Shown here: in pieces, positions 36,366-45,683 of the stretch | How the letters are laid out: each line of letters opens with the position of its first letter | Numbering within the stretch: the stretch's first letter is position 1 | Assembly (NCBI GenBank): GCA_010279815.1 | Contig: QEOQ01000303.1 | Location: 1,804,917-1,850,599 of the forward strand | Length of the DNA: 45,683 nt | Source: Brachionus plicatilis | Lineage: Eukaryota; Rotifera; Eurotatoria; Ploima; Brachionidae | Direction of reading: 5' to 3' | Notes under the pieces: generated by a model | Databases searched by the model: none | Seen by the model: the letters and a program-made list of their open reading frames with translations, nothing else | Told to the model about the DNA's origin: nothing | Made by a program: the position numbers and the translations under genes

Positions 36366-39300
36366 TTAGAATGATCAAAACTCTAAAACTAATCAATAAA
36401 ATTTAATAGCTTGAGGAAAATTTAAGCTTTATTTTAACAGGTATTTCATTTTAAACTAGCTTTACTGCCGGGGATATCAAACTTGGCAATTTAATAAGAA
36501 ATTTTTTATTTTTCATTAATAAATAATAAATTGTATTGAATATCCAATTAAGAGAAAATAAATTGTTGGATAAACATTCTATTTTTTTTTAAGAATAGAG
36601 TATTTTTGTCTTGGAAATTAAATTTGATCTGTATTAAAAAAAAACTTGAAAGAAAATCAATAAACTTTAGGCTTTTATCTAGCATTTAAAAAAAGAATTA
36701 TATTTTTTTTCCAACTTTTAGTGTAAATTTTTTTTTAATTTTATAAACCAAGGAAATAGTTAATTAAGAACTTATTCATTGACTAAGAAAAAAATTTCTT
36801 TCCTGCTAGCTCCAGGTTCTCAAATTACTTGTTTGATCTTTTCAAGACTTTGTCATTTAATTTGTCGACTTGTTCAACATAGCACTAAGTTTTGGCTCCT
36901 AATGGGATAAATTTTACTTGCAAAACTTCCGATTACACAATATCCTAGCTGCTGAAGAAAGCAGCAAGGATCAAAAAAAAGAGGCACAATTTAACGATCA
37001 TAATAAGAGAAAAAATGTTTTTTCTATGATTAATTTTAAACTCTAAATTCATTCTTAAATAGTGAACCACTTTAATAATATAGAAAAATATGCTTTCAAT
37101 ACGAAAAGATACTTAGCACAATCATAAAAAAACATAAAACAACCTCTTTAAACAAAAATGAAATATAAAAAGTATTTTATTTCAGCTATCATTCAGCACT
37201 TATCTACTTCGGCATTGTTCCCTGCAATTGGAATAAATCGGAAATCGAATCGACTTTAGATAAATTTTTCGAAGCTTATAAAACCTGAAAGAAGGCTCTA
37301 AAATGAATACTTAGAAATTAATTTTTAATTTGGCCGCTTTTCTAACATAAAATTTAAACATAATATTAAATAAAATTTGCTTGTGTATTTTTGCGAGACA
37401 AGTCAAGAGATTTTGATTATTGTATCGTTTCCGTAAATTATCTTTAAATTTCAAATAATAACAAAAAAATTCCAATTTATTGAGTTAAAGAGTTCTTATG
37501 AGCATTTAAAAAATCATTAAAAACACTCTCCTTATTCAAATAAACTTTATTTATACTAAATTAAATTTTAAATTTTTAGCTTTTTTTGTCGAGAAAAAAA
37601 CAAGCTTCATTGCGCCCAAACTTATCGATTATTTCGGCAAAAAAGGAATTAATTCATTGCTAGTTTTAGTATTTAAAAAGCCCTATTAGGTGAAAAGATT
37701 TATTTAAATAAATCTCTAGGTAAGGAAATTTTGGTTCATAATCTAAATTAGTTATTTAGCAATAAAATATTTTAGGTCAGGCTTTCTAAAAATATTAAAA
37801 TTTTATGATTTTTGTCTGAATTATAAAATTTTAGTAAAAAAAAATTCACAAAACAAAACTAAAAAATAGCAAGCATAAAAGCGAGCAAAAATTCTACTTT
37901 TAGTTAAAGTTAATCAACTTAATTAACAAAAAGCTCGATGAATATGAGACTTATGTGAAATGAAACATTTACATTTTTAATGTAAATTTTTTCTATAAAC
38001 ATACCTTGAAAGTGACAAGTTTTAAATAAGATTTGTTTAAGCTAATGTCACGTAAAATCTTAATTAAAAATAAAATCGGATTGCTGTCAAAATGGACTTG
38101 AAAGTAACTTTCGGTAATGATGCAAAAAAATGTTCAACAAAATTAGCTTGTTGAATTAACTAAGATTTCAATAACCAAAAAAAATTCATAATTTCAATTA
38201 AATTAAAAATTTTAATTACAAATCAATATTTTAAAAAAGAAACAAACAAAAATCAACAACCCCCTCGGTTATTAGTCACATGAATGATTCTAAATATGAA
38301 AAAAATTGACGAATACCAACTGGTCTAATCAGAATAAAAATTAATTAATAAATAAAATATAGAATATATTTACATGATTTTTCCTTTATTTGTTTTTTCA
38401 ATTTTATTCAAATTTTATTTTTTAAAATCCAAAATTAAAGCTCAGCTATTTATGTATTTTTTTGTTTTAAAAATATTATTTCAATTCCTTGTAACATCAT
38501 TCATTATATTTTAGTCATGAAACTAGTTTTAATCGATTAATATAAATTAAAAAAAAAACTATTGATAATTAAATCGGCATATATCATCTTGCCGGATAAT
38601 CACTTTCAATTAAAAAATCTCTTTGAAAATTTAATTTTTTCCTTTAAAACCCTTGCATCGTATTTTGATTTATCTAAATGAAAATGCTCGTCCTATCTGA
38701 AAAGAAAAAGTTATCTATCCAAAAATAATTGGCAAACTAAAGTATCTTTGACTTGTAAATAAATAAAATAAAAAAAATTATAAATCAAAATATATACATA
38801 GTTTTTCCTCATAGACCGACATTTTATTTACATTTTAATTAAGTATCCTAAATAACTTTGAGAGAATTAGTTTTTCCATTAATAATTTGATTTATACTAA
38901 AATAGAAACTCATTATTTAAATTGATAGTAGAGTCAATTTTTTTTAACTTATTCATCAATTAAAATACATTATTATGCCCTTTAGTTTTGAGTATAGTTT
39001 AATCGATTTAAATTTATTCATAAGAATCTATTACATAATTAAATTCAATTTAAAATTTATCAAATTACTTAATATCTCATTCAGCCACGTTCTACAGATA
39101 GATACGATGAGTAAATAAAGACCATTATTTATGGTTGTCAATCATTCTGAGGTGTCTTTTTGTATAGAAAATGCATCAATGAATTTTCTAGCGTTTTTTG
39201 GAAATTTTGTCAGCTATTTGAATAACTCGATAAATAATTTCTGACACGTACTTTTCAATTGATAATAAAAACTTTATCAAGCCTTCGAAAGTTTTGAACA

Positions 39301-39905
39301 TATAAATAACATTTAACAAAGTAAGAATGCCAATTAGATAGAAAAATTTCAATGGAATTTGATTAGGGAATTTTTTTCCTAAAGTTATTTGCTTGGCGTT
39401 TGGAATCAATTTTCAAAATTGCGAATTTACTCTTAGTCAGCTTTTGAGTAATAGACTATTTATTGTGATATAACGAGAAATAAATCTTAGAAAAATAAAC
39501 ACATAGAGAGCTATTTACGTATGAGAATATTTAATATTTTTTTTATTATTATTGATAAATTAATCTTTTTCTTTACCCAAATGAAGCATATATTCAGCGA
39601 AAGGCTTGAACTAATGCTAATGATTCGAAAGTTTGAGAAATTATTTATTACTATTGAGATCCATTCGGTTCAATTTTTTGGATTTGAATACCAAAAATTT
39701 CATGGATAAATTTGGCAAACAAATTAGATAAGAACATATTTTAACAATTATTAACTTTTTGAACTACTTTCCTGATCTCTTCGAAAATAAGAATACCAAA
39801 AACAATCATTAATAAAATAAATGATAAAAGATATTATAACAAATTTATTGTAAAAATGAGATTAAATAAAATTAAAAATGGTAAATTGTTTCATATAATA
39901 AAATC
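36366..39905. other. Intergenic region between the calcium sensor and MFSD12
   Basis: About 3.5 kb with no supported gene. After TTTATTTCAG (ends 37182) the plus strand reads about 34 open codons (YHSALIYFGIVPCNWNKSEI...) to TGA at about 37288. This looks like a last exon, but I found no partner exons. On the minus strand 39188-39409 is a 73-codon hydrophobic frame (one likely membrane helix) that I do not recognise; it may be random. Confidence 0.4.
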
Positions 39906-41809
39906 TTAAGCATTTGCTATAGTGCCATAATTTGTTTGGTCTATAAAATTTTCTTCTTCTTCATTTACAAGTAAAGCATTAGCTTTTAAAAAAAAACATT
40001 TTGAAAATATTTTGACTTAATTTTTTTTAAAAAACAAACCTTCATTGTGATTCTTCCGGTTTAGATACAATAGGGACAAAGATACAAGTGAAAGCAATGT
40101 ACAAATGGCTGGTAAAATACTCATTATCAGATGGTAGTAATTACCACAATCACAAGTTGAACTGGGACTAGAGTTGAATTTTGAATTAAAAAAAAAATCT
40201 GATATTCTAAAAATTACTGTTCACAGGGACTTGATTGCTGGAGTATAGCCACTGCTAAGCCATTTGACAGCTTGTCTGTGAATGACATGGCTCCAAATAC
40301 AAAAGCACCACTACCTGTATTAGACCCGATCAAGTCTGTAGTCAAAGTCAGAGATGTGCACAGTATTATTGTGTTGCCGAAGCCAAGGAATATGGATGCA
40401 AATATTGATGTTGTTTTGCGGTCAGCAATAAGGCTATTTTTCCAAAACAAAACACATGTAATCAATATTATAAATGATCCGATTAAATATGATATCTAAT
40501 TAATTTTATTTTAATTTAAGTGTTTGATTAAAATTATTAAAAAAATTTACATAATCTCCAAAATTTTGTTTAAATCTTCTTAGAGGAAATGTGGCTATAA
40601 ACCCACTTAGAAAGCTAATGAATGGAATTAGGGCGATTGACGACTAAAAAATTAATAATGAATAGAAAATAAAGTTAAAATCTAAAATTTACTTTGTCTA
40701 ATTCAAGCGAGTCCGTCAAATACATCGGAAAGTATACTTGGGTCATGTTCACTATAAGCCTAGTGGACATGTAAAGCAAGGCCACCTTTTAAAAGATTAA
40801 ATTTAATTAAAATTAAAAGAATTAATCTGAATCCGATTACTAGATAGAATCTGTAGCTCTTTAAATAGCCGGACCAATTTAGCTTAGCTCGGTGGGAAAA
40901 CAGACTACTTTTTTCCCGAATTTCCTCCTCAGTCAAACTGTTTTGTTCATCAGTGCCAACATGAAAAATGATTTGAAAGAGTAAACCCACCGTGCAAACA
41001 ATGATGCTCATGTACATGAATTTTGGCGCATCTTTTCGGTTCAGCTCGGTATCATCAGATGAGTCATTTAGTTTAAAAAATAAATAGGTAACACCATAAG
41101 TGAACAAGTTTGCGATGACAGTAAAAGCATATCTATTTTAAAAATTATCATTTGTTAAAAATTTTTTATTAGTTTTTAGATAAAAACCTTATTGCATTTA
41201 AAGATACTCTTTCGTTCTCGCAGTGAGAAAGCTGTGGAATTAGAGCCAAATGGGATATTTGCGTAGCTGCCCAGCCGAATTGGAATATAAACACGAATGG
41301 AGCATAGTAGATAAATCTGGCCCATTCGACACTATTCTCACAGCCAATGCACAAGTTGAACATAAAAGGAAAACTTATTAGCACACAAATTACCCCTTGA
41401 TGACAAAAAAATTAGTTTAAATTTTTAAAACCTCTTCTTGGATTTGAAATGTACCAAATAAATGCCATGATTTTCTTGTACCATAATTACTTTAAAGAAA
41501 AAAATGAGCTAAATTTTTTTTCCCAATAACTTTACCAAAGGCCTGATTTGGTTCGATCGGACTCAAAGCCGACAAACACAGTCGAAACTGCATCAGCCAC
41601 TTGGCCTAAAACAATATTAAATTTAGAATAAGAAAATTTTGGTTTTCTTAATTACCAAGGAGCATTACATAGCCTGACAACGAATTGCTAAAATTGACAA
41701 CTCTGTGTAAATAAATAAGCAAATAGCTGAACCACATAGAAGCGGTAAGATCGTTTAAAACATGTCCAACGCCATAGCTGAATTTTTTGACTAAACTCAA
41801 CTGATCCAT
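39906..41809 (-). CDS. MFSD12: MFSD12-like lysosomal/melanosomal transporter
   Basis: Major facilitator with 12 predicted membrane helices; the vertebrate protein is needed for cysteine import into lysosomes and melanosomes. I resolve ten exons from ATG 41809 to TAA 39906-39908, about 475 aa, similar to human MFSD12. Family marks in order: SYGVGHVLNDLTASMWFSYL, LLGQVADAVSTVFVGFESDR, FQFGWAATQISHLALIPQL, YAFTVIANLFTYG, STRLIVNMTQVY, SLTLTTDLIGSNTGSGAFV, GAMSFTDKLSNGLAVAI. A loop or tail EANALL matches the acidic dileucine [DE]xxxL[LI] sorting signal for lysosomes, and the C-terminus is acidic and cytosolic. One exon (NYGTRKSWHLFG) is only about 36 nt. No splice acceptor lies directly before this start codon. 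Confidence 0.95.
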
Positions 41810-42930
41810 TTTATTTTTTAATTTTTTTACAAATAAAAAAATAACATTTTAAAAATCTATTAAAACGTGTACGAATATAAATAGCCAACTGAAGGATGAG
41901 ATGGCAGAAAGACTAAACGGGATTTAAAGTGAGAAATACATGTGATAGATAATTTTTGCTTCAAAAGTCGAGAATTATCAATGGTTTGAACTAACAAAAA
42001 TTTATTAAATTTAAAATCATATGAAGTCTATTAAAGTATTTAAATCTCGTGATTTGATGAATATTTTAACATTTCAGTATTTATGTACGGTTAGAAAAAT
42101 AAAATTTACTCAAGTTCTTTCATATTTTTGGTAAATTGAAAACAAATCACAAGATTGCGCTTTAAACGCGTTGACTATTTTATCAATTTTAGTTAAATCT
42201 TTAGATTTTAAATATATAAATTTTATTTGATTTAATAAATTTAAATGAATTTAAAAAAATTAACACCAATTTATTTTTCTCTAAAATCAAGTATGAATAA
42301 TTTTTAATGCAAGATGATTATTTTTGTCTATAAAGTAAACAAAATTTTGAATTTAAAAAGTACTTTTTTGAAAATGATAACTAAATAAATTAAGTTTCAA
42401 TTAAATGGTGAAGATAAATTATTTAGGAGGACACGTGTGGTGTCTTTTGTTCCGTCGACACTAAATAGATGAAAAAGATAATTTATTTAGTTTATTTGAA
42501 AAAATTTGACAACAGCTATGAGATATCAGACAATATTAAATTAAATTTTCACAAAAAAAACTGTGTCAAAAATAATAAAATGCTAGGGAGACCCAAAAAA
42601 GCAGTCTCAATTTTTATCTTTATTAAATTATTAACTTTATCGAGCCATACCTTCTTCAGATAATGATAAAAAAAAATTAAAATTAAATAAAAAGAGCAAC
42701 ATAAACATAAAATGTAAATTAAATAAAATAAGGGTCCTACGATGAGTATGATCAGATGAACACAATGTGATCAGAATGCTTTTGCGGAATAAGTGATCCT
42801 GACTGATCATGTTTTTTATGATAAAAAATGTGATAAATAACACTAGAAGCAAATTTTTTTGAATTATAAAGATTTTATCATTTTCTTTAAAAATTTTTAC
42901 TTTGAAAAATTACTTTAATTTTTTTTTAAA
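41810..42930. other. Upstream of MFSD12, up to the LINE insertion
   Basis: A/T-rich spacer with no recognised gene. The patch at 42424-42460 (GGACACGTGTGGTGTC, then GTTCCGTCGACAC) has short inverted symmetry and an E-box-like CACGTG. CACGTG-type sites can be bound by MITF/TFE factors that control lysosomal genes, but this one lies about 620 nt upstream of the MFSD12 start and may be chance. Confidence 0.35.
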
Positions 42931-42948
42931 TAGTAGTAGTAGTAGTAG
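42931..42948. repeat. (TAG)6 microsatellite, LINE 3' tail
   Basis: Six TAG units on the plus strand, (CTA)6 on the minus strand, directly follow the LINE 3' end and mark the insertion boundary. Confidence 0.9.
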
Positions 42949-44200
42949 TTGAACTGCAGTATAGATATTTCTATCTATACCAACGCACTGAGGCGTTATC
43001 TAGTGTAAGGCTTTGGCAGTCTTTGCTTCTCACTAATCCAAACACTTCTTTGTCAACAATTGCTTTGAAACTGTTGATTGTTTTCGCATTAATCGCATTT
43101 TTTGTCAAACTGTTCCAATCCTTTGCCAAACGGTTTGTTAAAAAATTATATCTTGATGAACCTCTGCGATTTATTTCACGGACAAGTCGTTTGTCATGTG
43201 GTCTTCTTAGGTTTATAGTGATGTTTTTAGTGTAGTTGATACCATTCATTAGAGATACTTTTTCTAGACCATTAACTATTTTATACATTTGAATTAAATC
43301 ACCTCTCAGGCGACGATTTTCAAGGCTCATGAGATTTAAGTCTTTCAACCTCTCTTCATACGGTTTTACTCCGGTAAAATCTACAAGCTTTGTTGCTCTT
43401 CTTTGAACTCTTTCTATGATCTTAACATCTGTCTTTAAATATGGGCGCCACATACTCACTGCATACTCTAAGTGTGGTCTAACAAGTGAAGTATAAAGGA
43501 GTCTCAGTGATTCTCGGCCAAGACTCTTGAAACAATTCTTTATTTGACCCAATGTTCTATTCGCTTTCAAAGCTGCGACTGTGCACTGCTTGTTCCACTT
43601 AATATCACTTGTTACAAACACCCCAGGTCCTTTTCCTCAGTAATCTCTTCTAAAACGTGAGTAATTTTTAACCCTAACCCTTTGAATTTGACATTGAATA
43701 TTCCCCTTTCTCTTTCCTCTTCCCGATATACATAGCTTTACACTTTTTTAAGTTTAAATCAGTTGACCAGATATCAGTTCATTCCATTAGAAGGTCTAGA
43801 TCAGCCTGAAGTTCTAATGATGTAGCATTTGGCGTTTCCGAAAGACCCATTAATTTTAGATCATCAGCATAACCGAGACAGAAGCTGCTAAAATTCTCTA
43901 ACAAATCGTTGATGAAAATTACAAAAAGGATTGGACCAAGAACAGAGCCTTGTGGCATTCCACTGGTTACTGATTCCCAATCAGAAGAAACATCGCCTAA
44001 GACAACTCTTTGTTCTCTTCCAATCAAGAAAGACTCAAGCCACCTCAACAATTGACCAATGATTCCATATGATTTAAGTTTGGTTATCAGTTTCTTATGG
44101 GAAACTTTATCAAAGGCTTTGGAAAAGTCCGTATAAACAATATCTACATTCTTACCTTGGTCGAAATATTTAAAAAAAAATTCAATTGCATTCAATTTGG
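42931..44200 (-). mobile_element. 5'-truncated, inactive CR1/L2-like LINE
   Basis: On the minus strand about 44195-43780 encodes reverse transcriptase boxes: VYTDFSKAFDKVSHKKL, GMPQGSVLGPILFVIFINDL, and catalytic GYADDLKL. At about 43787 a TGG-type codon reads TGA, then at least two frameshifts follow (around 43665 and 43620). From 43621 to 42971 a 216-codon frame carries the thumb and C-terminal region (LYTSLVRPHLEYAVSMW, KIIERVQRRATKLV, NFLTNRLAKDWNSL). The element ends in a short 3' tail of ACT repeats, a common feature of such LINEs. The endonuclease and any ORF1 are missing. Its GC content is visibly higher than its surroundings, as expected for a fairly recent insertion. Confidence 0.92.
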
Positions 44201-45124
44201 ATTTTAAAAAAAAACAAGAAAAAATGCTTAATGCCCCTTGTGATAATTTCTGAAAAAATGTAAGTTTTTGGCTTCGAACCGGTTTCTGCATCGAACTAAA
44301 ACTCAACAACGAAATTTCGAATTTATTTTTAGTTGAATGTTAAAGTTTTATTTTTTCTATAAATTTTTAAAAAATCTGGCCGAAATTTTGTTTTTAAATC
44401 TTTTTTTATTCATTAAAAATACGAGTGATTTTAAATGAAAATACGCTAAGGTTATATTTTAAATTCTTTTGAATTGATCGATGTTGTCTTTCAATTTTTT
44501 AAAAATTTGGATTTAAAAGAAAAATATAATTTTTCTTGGAAAATTTGAATTTCTATTTTACTTTTCAATTCAAATTAAAAAAACAAATTTGAGTTAACAA
44601 ATAAAATTTCGACAAAAAAATTCTAAATATTAAAAGAGAAAAAAAAATTCTTACATCTAAAAAGAAAAGAAGATGATAATCATTTACATTTAAAATGATC
44701 ATCTGTATTTTTGGTTTTGCTTTTGATGCACAAATTGCCAAGTCTTATTTCCAGCAAATTTAATTTAAGTTAAAGTTAAGAAGTTCCTTTAGTTTTTTTA
44801 AATTTTCAAAAGATATATCTTTAATAACAAATAGTCAAAACTAATAATATTAACTACTCTGATAAACAAACATCAATTAGCATCAATTACATGCTTCATT
44901 GAAAATTAATTAAGGACAGATAACATTTGAATAAACATTACTTTTATTTTTATTAGATCGAATCAAGACTTTGACAAAGTTTGATTTAAAAATAAAATTT
45001 AAATGAATAATTTTAAATGATTTAAACTAAATATTGACACAAATAATAAAAATTTATGGTGCTATATATGACACCTTTTCCTCTTTTAAAAAACTTTTGA
45101 GCTTTTATTATCTCATTTAGCCTA
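44201..45124. other. A/T-rich spacer
   Basis: A 40-codon open stretch fused in frame to the 5' side of the LINE remnant (to 44309) looks like flanking DNA rather than element sequence. No gene, RNA or clear repeat is visible to 45124. Confidence 0.45.
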
Positions 45125-45683
45125 TAAATGGGCATTTTGTATCTCTCCATCTTGATGATCGATCAATTATAGGTTTTCCTAGTAATTCTTGTTTTGGTAT
45201 CTCTTCTTTATTTTTATGTTTGAGTAAAACGTTTGGATGATATTGCATTTAGTCAGCGATCTTCGTCCTCTTTTTACTTGGTTCTTTTTCTTCTTTATTT
45301 TTTTTCATTAACTTTGGACTCCCTCCTTGCTTTTTATATTTTAAACTAGTGTTCCTTATCATACACACTTATAAAAAGTGCAAAAATGAAAATCATAGAA
45401 GGGTAAACGTCTTTTGCGTTGAACAGCATTCGATCCCACATCATCATAGTCTTTTTTATTGTTTTATGAAAACTTTTTTGTAAAATTTGATCTGTGCTGT
45501 TAAGGTTTTTTTTTCTGCAAAATATTTCCTTCATTTTCTCTTCGTATTTGATGTATGGAATTATTTTTTCGATATCTGATACAACTCAAGTCTTACTAAA
45601 TGAATCTCCTGTACTAAGCATTAGCATATCTGGAGCCTTATGGCCTTCTTTGACTGGGATATCTGTCTTATTTGATATATTCC
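45125..45683 (-). pseudogene. Unrecognised decayed reading frame running off the window
   Basis: From the window edge the minus strand reads a protein-like frame (KTDIPVKEGHKAPDMLML... then IEKIIPYIKYEEKMKEIF, TMMMWDRMLFNAKDVYPSM) with one TGA near 45590 and a TAG at 45346. One frame over it continues with SLKYKKQGGSPKLMKK, a TAA, then QELLGKPIIDRSSRWRD. Composition is more protein-like than the spacer, but at least one frameshift and three stops break it. I do not recognise the family; an old mobile-element gene is the simplest guess. Confidence 0.3.

Noticed and set aside
39521..39709. 62-codon plus-strand frame upstream of MFSD12
   Set aside because: Phe/Ile/Lys-rich with no splice context or family match; likely chance.
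42931..44200. An active LINE or a host gene from the reverse transcriptase
   Set aside because: The catalytic motif is intact, but a stop, frameshifts and the missing 5' half make it inactive, and the tail repeats mark it as an insertion.

Overview
This is a strongly AT-rich animal nuclear window. The genes are spliced with many short GT-AG introns (often about 45-60 nt). The gene set is bilaterian: two Pax genes, ribosomal protein S14, TARBP1, SUMO, an ionotropic glutamate receptor, CCDC87, a hippocalcin-type calcium sensor and MFSD12. A tRNA-Pro and CR1/L2-style LINE remnants are also present. A compact invertebrate such as a monogonont rotifer (Brachionus-like) would fit, but the sequence does not prove the taxon. 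All exon models were built by hand from splice signals, reading-frame phase and protein-family resemblance.

Layout. 1-340 is a foldback MITE-like repeat. 910-4291 (+) and 7681-10189 (-) are two Pax2/5/8-type genes, convergent, with a dead reverse-transcriptase fragment between them. 11426-11497 is tRNA-Pro(TGG). 11649-12061 is a hAT-like nonautonomous element. 12404-13585 (+) is an intronless Ig-like membrane protein. 13726-14296 (-) is RPS14, divergent from TARBP1 at 14986-20998 (+, 19 exons, 1644 aa). 20999-25128 is a repeat-rich gap with a LINE fragment, an element with long inverted ends and a strong hairpin. 25129-25407 (+) is SUMO. 25565-29205 (-) is a kainate/AMPA-like glutamate receptor, and immediately upstream on the same strand 29218-33881 (-) is CCDC87. 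Only 12 nt separate the CCDC87 stop codon from the receptor start codon. 35681-36365 (-) is a neuronal calcium sensor. 39906-41809 (-) is MFSD12. 42931-44200 (-) is a 5'-truncated, decayed LINE, and 45125-45683 holds a decayed reading frame I cannot name.

The genes belong to unrelated pathways (development, translation, tRNA modification, synaptic signalling, cilium/sperm biology, lysosomal transport), so there is no single functional cluster. The most interesting signals are these: (1) the 12-nt CCDC87/glutamate receptor junction, together with splice acceptors just upstream of seven start codons, suggests spliced-leader trans-splicing and possibly a dicistronic unit; (2) the tail-to-tail Pax pair, where one gene keeps a full-length homeodomain lacking its DNA-contact residues and the other has lost that domain and the octapeptide; (3) a glutamate-receptor pore with histidine at the Q/R site.
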